From Gammaproteobacteria bacterium (GTDB lineage: Bacteria > Pseudomonadota > Gammaproteobacteria > Thiohalomonadales > Thiohalomonadaceae): a DNA stretch of 64,000 nt. Positions 8,441-16,926 of this stretch are shown here, in pieces. The stretch spans positions 1-64,000 of the forward strand of contig JAPHSX010000032.1 of the NCBI GenBank assembly GCA_026196575.1. Reading direction: 5' to 3'. The position numbers were made by a program, and so were the translations under genes. The notes below the pieces were generated by a model that was given only the letters and a program-made list of their open reading frames with translations, was not told where the DNA came from and searched no databases. Every line of letters begins with the position of its first letter. Within the stretch, counting starts at the first letter, position 1.

Positions 8441-11356
8441 TTACGTTGCCACCACCACCCGCAGCGCATCCAGCCGGGGTTTGGCCGATTCCAGCGCCTG
8501 ATCCAGCGCGCGCCACTGCTCACGAAAGAACTCCACCTCCGCCTCGCGCACGTTGGGGTTGACCTGGCGCAGCGCCTCCAGGCGGTCAATCTCGCGGCTC
8601 AGCAGCTCACCGGTCTCGTGGTGGGCGGTGGCGATGATCGCCGGGGCCTGCTCGGCGGCAATTGCTTCAGCGTTGGCGATCATCTGCCGTAGCTCCTTTT
8701 CGTAGGCGCGAATAACCTTGCTGGCGGTCTGCGTATCGAGCATGGCGCGGTGCTGGTTGATCTCCCCGTGTCCCAGTTTGTCGGCCAGATCCTTGCCGCT
8801 TTGCCCCAGCAGCACGCGGATGGTGGTGGGGGGCAGATAGCGGCTGGCGTGCAGGGTGGCGGCGGCGCTGCTTTCGATGAGGAAGAGGCACTCCAGCAAC
8901 AGGGTGCCGGGCTTGACGCGCGGGCTCTTGATGGCGGTGATGGCGCTGTTGCCCCGTTCGTTGCCGAGCACGATATCCATCGCCGCGGTGGTGAAGGGGT
9001 GGTCCCAGGTGAGGAACTGGATCTCCTCGTTGGCGAGGGCGGTGTCGCGCTCGCAGGTGAAGGTCATCCCCTCCTCGCTGAGGCCGGGCAGGTTGCTCAC
9101 CTCCATCTGTTCACTGGGGTGGATCACGGTGCTGTGGGCGCTGTGCGGTTCGCTGTCGATGCCGAAGCAGTCGAAGACCTGCTCCAGATAGGCGGGCAGG
9201 GTGGAGGCGGCCTCCTCTGCCACGGCACGCTGTTGCAGTTGCGCGGCGACGCGGGGGCGGCAGGAGTTGACCTCCAGCAGACGGTCGCGGCCGCGCTGCA
9301 GCGCCTCGTTCAGCTCCTGATGCAGCCGGTGGCTCGCCTCGACGATGGCGCTAAAGCGCGCCTCGTCGCTGTCGGGGTGGTGCAGGGCGGCGACCAGCTG
9401 TTCGGCCACCCGCACAAAGACGCTGTGGCCGGCCGGGCAGGTCTGCTCAAAGGCCCCCAGCGCCTCGTGATACCAGCGGAACAGCAGCTCCTGGCCGCTC
9501 TGTTGCAGGTAGGGGAGGTGGATCTGGATGGTCTCGCGCTGGCCGATGCGATCGAGGCGGCCGATGCGCTGCTCCAGCAGGTCGGGGTTGAGCGGCAGGT
9601 CGAACAGCACCAGGTGGTGGGCGAACTGGAAGTTGCGCCCCTCGCTGCCGATCTCCGAGCAGATCAGCACGGGTGAGCCGTACTCCGGGTCGGCAAACCA
9701 GGCGGCGGCGCGGTCGCGCTCCAGCAGGCTCATATCCTCATGGAACACGGCGGCGTGCAGCCCGCTGCTGACGCGCAGGTATTCGGCCAGGTCGATGGCG
9801 GTGTCGGCGCTGGCGGCGATCACCAGCACCTTTTCGCCGCGTAGCTCCCTGAGCTTGTCGGCAAGCCAGGCGGCACGCGGGTCGATGCGGCTCCACGGCG
9901 TGTGGGCCGCGCGATCGTCGCCCTGCCCGCTATCTGCTTGAAAGAGCAGCTCGGGGCAGAGCAGCAGCTGCGGCTCGCGCAGGCCGCTGGCATGGAACAC
10001 CGCCAGGGTCTCGCGATATTCGGCGGGCAGCGGTAGCGGATAGGTGTGCAGCTGGCGTGGTGGAAAGCCCTGCACCGCAGCGCGGGTGTTGCGGAACAGC
10101 ACCCGCCCGGTGCCGTGGCGATCCAGCAGGTGGTTGACCAGCTCGTCGCGGGCGGCGGCGCGGGCTGTGGCATCCCCGCTCTGTTGCAGGGTGTCGAGCA
10201 GCTCGCGGTTGTCCTCCTCGTTCAGACTCGCCATCACCACCCGGCGTGCGCGCTCATCCAGCGGTTGGTCGTTGAGCAGCTCCTCCACCGCATTGGCCAC
10301 CGGCTCGTAGGCCCGCTCCTCGGCAACGAAGGCCTCGAAGTCGTGAAAGCGATCCGCATCCAGCAGGCGCAGGCGGGCAAAGTGGCTCGCCTTGCCGAGC
10401 TGCTCCGGGGTGGCGGTGAGCAGCAGCACCCCGGGGATCTGGCGGGCCAGCCGTTCCACTACCCGGTACTCGATGCTGGGCTCTGCGGGTGACCACGCCA
10501 GGTGGTGCGCCTCATCCACCACCAGCAGCTCCCAGTCGCAGAGCAGTGCCTGCTGCAGGCGCGTCGGCTGGTCGCGCAGAAAATCGAGCGAGCAGAGCAC
10601 CAGCTGCGCGCTAAGGAAGGGGTTCCCCTGCTCGCCGCTACTCTCCACCGCCTGACAGCGCGCCTCGTTGAAGATGCTGAAGTGCAGGTTGAAGCGGCGC
10701 ACCATCTCTACCAGCCACTGGTGGGTGAGGCTCTCCGGCACCACGATGAGCACGCGCTCTGCCCGCTCGGTAAGCAGCTGCTGGTGCAGGATGAGCCCCG
10801 CCTCAATGGTCTTGCCCAGCCCCACCTCGTCGGCCAGCAGCACCCGCGGGGCGAAGCGGTTGGCCACCTCGTGGGCGATATAGAGCTGGTGGGGCAACAG
10901 AGTGGTGCGCGCCCCGGTCAGGCCGCGCAGTCCGGAGTGGCCGAGGCGGTTGAGCTGTTGCAGCGTCTCGTAGCGCAGCGCGAACCACTTGTCGGCGTCG
11001 AGCTGGCCGGTGAAGAGCCGCTCGGCGGGGCGGTTGAGCTGGATCAGATCGTTAAGCTGCCCCTCCGCCAGCATCTCCAGCGCGCCGTCGTCGCGTCGGC
11101 CGATGTAGCTGAGCAGCCCATCGTGCTCCTCCACCCTCTCGATGGTGAGCGACCACCCCTCCTGCGCCGCCACCTCATCACCGACGTTAAAACGGACGCG
11201 GGTCAGCGGCGCGCTCTGCCTGGCGTAGACCCGCTGTTCGCCGCTGGCGGGGAAAAAGACGGTAACAGTACGGTGGTCGGTGCCGAGAATGGTGCCCAGC
11301 CCCATCTTCAGTTCGGCATCACTGATCCAGCGTTGACCGGGGATAAAATCGTCCAT
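8441..11356 (-). CDS. rapA: RNA polymerase-associated Swi2/Snf2 ATPase RapA (HepA)
   Basis: The 971-residue protein (E. coli RapA is 968) recycles RNA polymerase. Tandem Tudor-like N-terminal domains begin at MDDFIPGQRWIS. The Snf2 ATPase has LADEVGLGKTIEAGLI near residue 178 and VVDEAHHL near 280. The helicase C region has EIGSEGRNFQ and QRIGRLDRIGQ. The start at 11356 matches the family N terminus; the longer frame to 11464 has no support. A 40-bp gap separates its end from convergent recQ. Confidence 0.96.
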   Translation of the reverse strand: MDDFIPGQRWISDAELKMGLGTILGTDHRTVTVFFPASGEQRVYARQSAPLTRVRFNVGDEVAAQEGWSLTIERVEEHDGLLSYIGRRDDGALEMLAEGQLNDLIQLNRPAERLFTGQLDADKWFALRYETLQQLNRLGHSGLRGLTGARTTLLPHQLYIAHEVANRFAPRVLLADEVGLGKTIEAGLILHQQLLTERAERVLIVVPESLTHQWLVEMVRRFNLHFSIFNEARCQAVESSGEQGNPFLSAQLVLCSLDFLRDQPTRLQQALLCDWELLVVDEAHHLAWSPAEPSIEYRVVERLARQIPGVLLLTATPEQLGKASHFARLRLLDADRFHDFEAFVAEERAYEPVANAVEELLNDQPLDERARRVVMASLNEEDNRELLDTLQQSGDATARAAARDELVNHLLDRHGTGRVLFRNTRAAVQGFPPRQLHTYPLPLPAEYRETLAVFHASGLREPQLLLCPELLFQADSGQGDDRAAHTPWSRIDPRAAWLADKLRELRGEKVLVIAASADTAIDLAEYLRVSSGLHAAVFHEDMSLLERDRAAAWFADPEYGSPVLICSEIGSEGRNFQFAHHLVLFDLPLNPDLLEQRIGRLDRIGQRETIQIHLPYLQQSGQELLFRWYHEALGAFEQTCPAGHSVFVRVAEQLVAALHHPDSDEARFSAIVEASHRLHQELNEALQRGRDRLLEVNSCRPRVAAQLQQRAVAEEAASTLPAYLEQVFDCFGIDSEPHSAHSTVIHPSEQMEVSNLPGLSEEGMTFTCERDTALANEEIQFLTWDHPFTTAAMDIVLGNERGNSAITAIKSPRVKPGTLLLECLFLIESSAAATLHASRYLPPTTIRVLLGQSGKDLADKLGHGEINQHRAMLDTQTASKVIRAYEKELRQMIANAEAIAAEQAPAIIATAHHETGELLSREIDRLEALRQVNPNVREAEVEFFREQWRALDQALESAKPRLDALRVVVAT

Positions 11357-11542
11357 CTGCACGTCTCGGTGGGTGGGGGAGGGGGCGCTATGGTAGAGAA
11401 AAACTCCCATTGAGCATAGTAGAGCCGTGGTTTGTTGCGTGCGTTGCCTGGTGGCCCCGCGCATTTGCTATAGTGCCAGGCGCGGTGCGGGCATACCTGC
11501 CCGGCTTACCCACCGATGGCGATCTTTGACAGGTTCAACACG

Positions 11543-12796
11543 ATGACATTTACCACCCTTGGCCTGTGCGAGCCGCTCTGTCGCGCCATTGCAGAGCGGG
11601 GCTACCCCGCCCCGACGCCGATCCAGCAGCAGGCGATCCCCCCGTTGCTGGCCGGTCGCGACCTGCTGGCGGCGGCCCAGACCGGCACCGGCAAGAGCGC
11701 CGCCTTCATCCTGCCGCTGTTGCAGCGGCTGGCGGCGGGCGATGGGGTGCGGCCGAACCGGGTGCGCGCCCTGGTGCTCGTCCCCACCCGCGAGCTGGCG
11801 GCGCAGCTGGCCGAGGGCGTGGCGGGCTATGGCAAATATCTGCCGCTGCGCTGTGCCGTTGCCTTTGGCGGGGTGAAGATCAACCCGCAGATGATGCGCC
11901 TGCGCAGGGGGGCCGACCTGCTGGTGGCCACCCCGGGGCGGCTGATTGACCTCTACCGCCAGAATGCAGTGCGCTTCGACCAGCTGGAGATGGTGGTGCT
12001 GGATGAGGCCGATCGCCTGCTCGACCTGGGCTTCAACCACGAGATCACGCAGCTGCTCGCGCTGCTGCCCCGGCGGCGCCAGAGCCTGCTCCTCTCCGCC
12101 ACCCTCTCCCCCGCGATCCGCGCCCTGGCCCAGGGGCTGCTGCACGACCCGGTCGAGGTGGCCCTGACCCCTCTCCACAGCGCCGCCGAGACGGTGCGCC
12201 AGCGCCTCTACGCCGTGGATCAGGGGCGCAAGGCGGCGCTCCTCTGTCACCTGCTGCAGGAGCGGGGGTGGCAGCAGCTGCTGGTCTTTACCCGCACCCG
12301 CCAGGGGGCCGATCGCCTTTGTGCGCGACTGGAAAAGGAGGGGCTGAGTGCCGTCGCGATCCACGGCGACAAGAGCCAGGGCGCCCGTACCCGGGCACTG
12401 GCCGCGTTCAAGGCGGGCACGGTGCGGATACTGGTGGCCACCGACCTTGCCGCCCGTGGCCTCGATATCGCCGGGCTGCCGCAGGTGCTCAATTTTGAAC
12501 TGCCCAAGGTGGCGCAGGAGTATATACATCGCATCGGCCGCACCGGGCGCGCCGGGTGCGCGGGCGAGGCCATCTCGCTGGTCAGCGCCGATGAGGTGGC
12601 GCTGCTCGGCGCCGTCGAAAATCTGCTCGGCCAGACCCTGGAACGCGAGGTGGTGGCGGGCTTCGCCCCCGCCCAACCGCTCGCGCCAACCCGCCTCAAG
12701 CCTGCGGGCAATAAACCGAAAAAACCGAAGAAGCCGAAGAAGCCGAGGCAGAAAACGGCGCCGGGGTTGGAGGTGAAGGGTCAGGGGTCAGAATAA
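11543..12796 (+). CDS. DEAD-box RNA helicase (RhlE-like)
   Basis: The 417-residue protein has all DEAD-box motifs: Q motif (GYPAPTPIQQQAI), AAQTGTGKS, PTRELAAQ, TPGRLID, LDEADRLLDLGF, SAT, ATDLAARGLDI and HRIGRTGRAG. The C-terminal tail is a run of Lys/Pro repeats (KPKKPKKPKK), a likely RNA-binding tail as in RhlE. ATG 11543 (MTFTTLGL) is chosen because an AGG sits 10 bases upstream and family homology starts there; ATG 11516 is in frame. It is divergent from rapA, separated by 186 bp. Confidence 0.92.
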   Translation: MTFTTLGLCEPLCRAIAERGYPAPTPIQQQAIPPLLAGRDLLAAAQTGTGKSAAFILPLLQRLAAGDGVRPNRVRALVLVPTRELAAQLAEGVAGYGKYLPLRCAVAFGGVKINPQMMRLRRGADLLVATPGRLIDLYRQNAVRFDQLEMVVLDEADRLLDLGFNHEITQLLALLPRRRQSLLLSATLSPAIRALAQGLLHDPVEVALTPLHSAAETVRQRLYAVDQGRKAALLCHLLQERGWQQLLVFTRTRQGADRLCARLEKEGLSAVAIHGDKSQGARTRALAAFKAGTVRILVATDLAARGLDIAGLPQVLNFELPKVAQEYIHRIGRTGRAGCAGEAISLVSADEVALLGAVENLLGQTLEREVVAGFAPAQPLAPTRLKPAGNKPKKPKKPKKPRQKTAPGLEVKGQGSE

Positions 12797-12883
12797 AAAC
12801 AGCAACACCCAGTTGGTGGCGATCTTTTTTGAATGCCGGGGCAGCGGTTTATCGCGCTAAAGCCGCTCCGGGTGTTTTGGTGC

Positions 12884-12949
12884 CGTAGGAGCGACTTCAG
12901 TCGCGAACAGGTGGTGGCAGATTCTTCGCGGTCGCAGACCGCTCCTACG
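12884..12949. repeat. Palindromic repeat, GTAGGAGCG type (copy 3)
   Basis: The left arm is CGTAGGAGCGACTTCAGTCG and the right arm GCGGTCGCAGACCGCTCCTA. The inner segments are diverged from copy 1 but keep compensating self-pairing. The right end overlaps the 3' end of the DUF3108 gene and supplies its TAG stop. Confidence 0.8.
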
Positions 12950-13859
12950 CCCCGGGCTGGCACGGCGGTGACTGCAACTCAATGTGCAGCATCCCCAGCG
13001 AGGCGTCGACATCGATGCGCAGCGGCAGGCGCCGTGCATCGTCGCTTAGCCACAGCATCATCACCCCCTCTTCGCCGCTCTCGTCGTGCCGGCGCACCTC
13101 AACCTTCAGCGCCGGGTCGTGGCAGTCGCCGCGTGGCAGCGGCTCGGCGCCCAGCAGGCGCGCCCGGTAGGTGGCCAGGTCATCCTCGTTGATGATCGGT
13201 AGCAACCGGGTCGCCTCCTGGCGGTAGTCGTGCCGACGCAGCTGCAGCAACATCGCCAGCGGGTCGATGGCATCGTCGTCGAGCCGCCCCGTCCGCTGTT
13301 TGTGCTGTAGCAGGTAACTCAGGCCGGGGGCGACCTCGGGTTGCGGGTCGATGAACGGCGGGGCCGGGGGGAGGTGGTCGGCCTCCCACTCCAGGATCGG
13401 GTCGCTGTCGAACATGGGGATGCTGACATCCCGCAGCTCGCGTTTGCGGTAGAGCGTAATGAGTTTTTGCTGCCAGTCGTACCAGTAGACCTCGTGGCTG
13501 TCGCTGTCGCCGTGGTCGCTCACCCGCACCAGCAGGGTGCGTTGCAGGTCGGGACTGAGGAGGCTCTCCCAGCGGTAGCGCAGGGCGTGAAGGGTCTCGG
13601 CGACGCTGTAACCCTCGGTGCTCACCTCCATCACCAGGCGCGCGGCAGGCTGGTCGCGCCAGACGGTCGGCTCCGGTGTCAGGTTCAGGGTGACGTCGGC
13701 CAGCTCCTTCCAGACGTAGCCGGTGATAAGGCCGCTGTAGCTGAGGCGGTAGTGGAGGGCGGCTGGTGACGGTGCCGACTCCGCACTCGCTGTCACGGCG
13801 GCGGCTGGCGCGGTCAGCGTCAGTAGCAGTAACCCGGCAAGCCGGTGTCGCAGGGGCAT
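12945..13859 (-). CDS. Secreted DUF3108 family protein
   Basis: The 304-residue protein has a signal peptide (MPLRHRLAGLLLLTLTAPAA, cleavage near AVTASA) and a DUF3108 beta-rich body (LHYRLSYSGLITGYVWKE at the start, LPLRIDVDASLGMLHIEL at the end). It is likely periplasmic or outer-membrane associated; family function is unknown. The start at 13859 is fixed by the signal peptide. The last residues (QPGA) and the TAG stop come from a palindromic repeat. It is divergent from the RlmN-like gene, 70 bp apart. Confidence 0.85.
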   Translation of the reverse strand: MPLRHRLAGLLLLTLTAPAAAVTASAESAPSPAALHYRLSYSGLITGYVWKELADVTLNLTPEPTVWRDQPAARLVMEVSTEGYSVAETLHALRYRWESLLSPDLQRTLLVRVSDHGDSDSHEVYWYDWQQKLITLYRKRELRDVSIPMFDSDPILEWEADHLPPAPPFIDPQPEVAPGLSYLLQHKQRTGRLDDDAIDPLAMLLQLRRHDYRQEATRLLPIINEDDLATYRARLLGAEPLPRGDCHDPALKVEVRRHDESGEEGVMMLWLSDDARRLPLRIDVDASLGMLHIELQSPPCQPGA

Positions 13860-13929
13860 GGGTGGTGCTCGTGTTGATGAAAAAATGGATGGTAACGGAA
13901 TAGAGCCGCCGAGTGGAGAGGCTGCTAAA

Positions 13930-14946
13930 ATGCGCCGCACCATGCATATCGAAGAGCTTCGCCAACTGCTGCGTGCCCACGGTGCCGGCCCCAAACATGA
14001 GGGGCGCGTACTGCGCGCCTGGAGCCAGGTGCGCCCCATCGACACCCGCCGCCAGCGGGTCGAGAACTTTCTCCCCCTCACCCTGCGTCAGGCGCTGCCC
14101 GCCATCGACGCACAGTTGCGGGGGGCGGTGCGCCTGCGCTCGCGCCACGCGGCGACCGATGGCTCGGAGCGGCTGCTGCTGGCGCTGGCCGATGGCCAGA
14201 CGGTGGAGGGGGTGCTGCTGCCGCGCGACGGGCTTTGCGTCTCGACCCAGGTGGGGTGTGCCGTCGGCTGTCTCTTCTGCATGACCGGGCGCGACGGCCT
14301 GCTGCGCCAGCTCGACAGCGTCGAGATCGTCGCCCAGGTGGCGCTGGCCCGCACCCTGCGGCCGGTCAAACGGGTGGTCTTCATGGGAATGGGCGAACCG
14401 GCCCACAATCTGGATAACGTGCTGGAGGCGATCGAGCTGCTCGGTATCGAGGGGGGGATCGGCCACAAAAATCTGGTCTTCTCCACCGTTGGCGATCGGC
14501 GCGTCTTTGCGCGCCTGCCACAGGGGCGGGTCAGGCCCGCGCTGGCCCTCTCGCTGCACACCACCCGTGCCGAGCTGCGCCAGCAGCTGTTGCCCAGGGC
14601 GCCGCAGATCGACCCCGAGGAGCTGGTCGAGCTGGGCGAGGCGTACGCCCGCGCCAGCGGCTACCCGATCCAGTACCAGTGGACCCTGCTGGAGGGGGTC
14701 AACGATGGCGAGGAGGAGCTGGAGGGGATCATCCGGCTGCTTGGCGGCAAGTACGCCATCATGAATCTCATCCCCTACAACAGCAACGAGGGACTCGGTT
14801 TTCAGCGCCCCGCTGCCGAGCGGGCCGAGGCGATGGTGCGCACCCTGATGCGCCACCGCATCCTCACCAAGCTGCGCAACTCCGCCGGTCAGGAGATCGA
14901 CGGCGGTTGCGGGCAGTTGCGGGCACGGATGGTCGCCGCCAAGTAA
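13930..14946 (+). CDS. RlmN/Cfr-family radical SAM RNA methyltransferase
   Basis: The 338-residue protein carries the radical SAM cluster motif CAVGCLFC (Cys near 110, 114 and 117), GMGEPAHNLDNV and STVGDRR. The methyl-carrier Cys is in the C-terminal GGCGQL motif. It would methylate an adenine C2 or C8 in RNA. It is shorter than E. coli RlmN (384) and its cluster-binding loop (CMTGRDGLLRQL) differs from the usual CSTAQQG, so it may be a paralogue with another target. ATG 13930 is chosen because GGAGAGG lies 9 bases upstream. Confidence 0.85.
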   Translation: MRRTMHIEELRQLLRAHGAGPKHEGRVLRAWSQVRPIDTRRQRVENFLPLTLRQALPAIDAQLRGAVRLRSRHAATDGSERLLLALADGQTVEGVLLPRDGLCVSTQVGCAVGCLFCMTGRDGLLRQLDSVEIVAQVALARTLRPVKRVVFMGMGEPAHNLDNVLEAIELLGIEGGIGHKNLVFSTVGDRRVFARLPQGRVRPALALSLHTTRAELRQQLLPRAPQIDPEELVELGEAYARASGYPIQYQWTLLEGVNDGEEELEGIIRLLGGKYAIMNLIPYNSNEGLGFQRPAAERAEAMVRTLMRHRILTKLRNSAGQEIDGGCGQLRARMVAAK

Positions 14947-15211
14947 TAATAAATTGCGGCCAATTCGGACGATAGGCGGAAGATGGGCGGACAGCAGGCG
15001 GCGGGTCGTCCCCCCTCGCACCGGAACGGCGTTATAGCGGCAGAATACAGATCCCCGCACCATGGCATAGTCGCCGGCAGCGGACAGCAACACGTCGGAT
15101 GGGTAGTGCCGCCCGAGCAGCGGGCGTGAGATTTAGTCTCCCCTGCGCCCCCGCGTGGGGACGTGGGGTAGGCGCTCCCGCGCCGGAGAGCTCACCGGGG
15201 CCACTGCCCGC

Positions 15212-15445
15212 TTACGGCGAAATGCCCGAACCGGCATAGATACCCTCGCTGGCGCGGCGCAACTCATCCTCCATGGTGTAGTGCGTCTCCTCGCTCTCCA
15301 ACTGAATCGCTTCACGGCTGGGACGGCCGGCATTGAAGAGCAGTCTGTCGATCACGGCATTGACATCGTTGTATGGCGGCACCTCCAGCTCCAGCAGCCG
15401 GTTGTAGAGCCTTTTGTCCAACATGACCTGTATCTGTTCACTCAT
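15212..15445 (-). CDS. Small ribbon-helix-helix-like protein, unknown
   Basis: This 77-residue protein begins MSEQIQVMLDKRLYNRLLEL, followed by NDVNAVIDRLLFNAG. The short beta-strand plus two helices pattern resembles ribbon-helix-helix DNA-binding proteins or antitoxins. GGAGGG lies 8 bases upstream of ATG 15445. No toxin-like gene is adjacent on the same strand. The 265 bp between it and the RlmN-like gene holds nothing that I recognise. The fold is a guess from pattern only. Confidence 0.55.
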   Translation of the reverse strand: MSEQIQVMLDKRLYNRLLELEVPPYNDVNAVIDRLLFNAGRPSREAIQLESEETHYTMEDELRRASEGIYAGSGISP

Positions 15446-15708
15446 GATAGTACCCTCCATATATTTCGTTTCCGGGTCGTCGCCTCAAAAAAGTAGACTA
15501 AATTACTCGGTTAGTCAAAGAGGTCATTGTCGCCGTTCTCCATGCCGTACCCTCCCGCAGGTTTTATCCCCCTGTCATTGCGGTGGCATGGCCGTGTCAT
15601 GTCGGGGCGGTAGATTTCCCCTATCGTTGGACAACTATGGGTCAAATCCAATGGAACGATGCCGCAGTGCCAAACCATTCAACCCCTTCCGTCTCGAAGA
15701 TATGTTGT

Positions 15709-16293
15709 TTACCTCCCTGCCGCGCCCCTTGAAGGCACCGCTGCTGGCTGGTCGTGTTTCCGGCCGGGGATGTCGCCCGCGTGCATCTGCCCGAAATCGA
15801 GGCGCGTGACGGCAAGTGGGATGTCAGAATTGCCCGTCTCATTCAATACAACCTCCCGAGCAAGTGTAGGGTGGTCAGGAGAGAGGGCCTGCGCCCCCGT
15901 GAAAAAATCGTCCCAAGGCACACTGGCAAATCGCTCGCCGTCTAGTACATCCAGGCATAGAATCTGTATAGATCCGATCACCTGGCGTACCTGCCACTCT
16001 TTCAGGCAAGAGTCATTCAGTACCGGTTGTAGGTATTTTATTAGATGCGTGTCGGATATTTCTGAAACATGGTGTTTGGCCAGATAAGCCAAAAACCGCT
16101 CCGCACGCAGGGTATACCAGTAGTGTGGCTTCTGTGATAGTTTCTTTTTTATCAGAGTGTTACGAAACAGATTCCAGTTGATATTGAAATGTCGTATGGA
16201 GATGTTCTGCTCGGAACAGGGTGAATGCCGGGACGGAGAAGTGGTGGAATGACAGCGGTTAAAGTCCATTTTCCACCCCGGTTGATGCGACAC
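15709..16293 (-). pseudogene. Truncated integron integrase (N-terminal SAM-like domain only)
   Basis: Residues from about 38 onward (NWNLFRNTLIKKKLSQKPHY, then RAERFLAYL, LKEWQVRQVIGSIQILC and PWDDFFTGAQALSPDHPTLA) match the N-terminal core-binding domain of integron integrases. After HPTLAREVV the frame runs into unrelated sequence. No catalytic domain, so none of the R-H-R-Y residues, is present here. Its position and direction (facing away from the cassettes) are those of intI. The array is therefore not expected to be rearranged by its own enzyme unless another integrase is present elsewhere. Confidence 0.8.
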
Positions 16294-16320
16294 CCTGTGG
16301 AACGCAGTGATTTTAACTTC

Positions 16321-16351
16321 ACCGATCTAGACAGCGACTGTCTAGATCGGT
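16321..16351. other. Perfect 14-bp inverted repeat in the putative attI/promoter region
   Basis: ACCGATCTAGACAG, CGA loop, CTGTCTAGATCGGT lies between the integrase start and the first cassette. It could be an operator, a hairpin or part of attI. It is not a LexA box, since the half-sites are in the opposite order (GACAG...CTGTC). Confidence 0.6.
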
Positions 16352-16375
16352 ATTAGATGCGACTGGCTATAACAC

Positions 16376-16382
16376 GTTATGC
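16376..16382 (+). other. Putative attI crossover (start of first cassette)
   Basis: GTTATGC marks the left end of the first cassette. Its complement GCATAAC is the R' box that ends the same cassette at 16813-16819. The full attI extent upstream is not definable by eye. Confidence 0.65.
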
Positions 16383-16392
16383 GTAAAATAAA

Positions 16393-16818
16393 ATGATTGA
16401 ATTCAAACACTTTACTATTTCTTCAGATCCTGAATGGAAATTCATGGAGTTCAAATCAATTGTCATTGGAAAGCATGAAGTTAACGGGTCTAAGTTGCAG
16501 CTAAGTTCTGCATACAATCATCCAACTTTTTATTTCAAGACACATAAAGAAGGTTTATTTGTTGCTAAGCAATTTGCGAAAGTCAATGAAGAAGTTAAAT
16601 CTGATGTATTAATTGACAATGGTTGTAAAATTGGTTGTATTGATAAATCCACTTCAAATAGCATAGAAACATATTTTTATATCATAAAAGACGGCAATGT
16701 TGTCGTTTCAGTATTGCAAGGTGGAACGTCAACTAAAGAAGAAAAAGACATCATTGCATCAATGTTAAGTACAATTAACTACAAGTCAATCAAGTGCGTA
16801 GCCAGTGAAAACGCATAA
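16393..16818 (+). CDS. Integron cassette protein, unknown (cassette 1)
   Basis: The 141-residue soluble protein has no signal peptide or membrane segment. It alternates short beta strands with a C-terminal helix ending EEKDIIASMLSTINYKS. That ending is reminiscent of PsbP/DcrB-like folds (a helix before SI-F), but this is weak. The ORF starts 10 bases after the cassette boundary without a clear ribosome site, as in many first cassettes. The stop TAA is part of the attC R' box. It is strongly AT-rich compared with the chromosome. Confidence 0.75.
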   Translation: MIEFKHFTISSDPEWKFMEFKSIVIGKHEVNGSKLQLSSAYNHPTFYFKTHKEGLFVAKQFAKVNEEVKSDVLIDNGCKIGCIDKSTSNSIETYFYIIKDGNVVVSVLQGGTSTKEEKDIIASMLSTINYKSIKCVASENA

Positions 16819-16919
16819 CAAAGCGCTCAAACCGACCCGCCTCCGCGGCACAAATTTATATGCTGTCAATAGCATAAAATTCATGCCGCTACGGCGGTCG
16901 GTTTAGCTTGGCGTTATAC
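16813..16919 (+). other. attC site 1
   Basis: The site runs from GCATAAC to GTTATAC, 107 bp. Inner complementary arms AAACCGACC and GGTCGGTTT and a second pair CCGC...GCGG allow the folded single-strand form. Confidence 0.85.
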
Positions 16920-16926
16920 GAAATAA

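Noticed and set aside
11468-12676. 402-codon open frame antisense to the DEAD-box helicase
   Set aside because: High GC creates long antisense frames. Its translation is low-complexity Gln/His/Gly-rich with no domain, while the plus strand has every DEAD-box motif.
13180-15093. 637-codon minus-strand frame across the RlmN-like and DUF3108 genes
   Set aside because: It is antisense to rlmN and out of frame with the DUF3108 protein; part of its translation is a frame-shifted shadow of DUF3108.
16321-16351. LexA box controlling the integrase
   Set aside because: LexA sites read CTGT-N8-ACAG. Here the half-sites are inverted (GACAG...CTGTC) with a 3-base centre.
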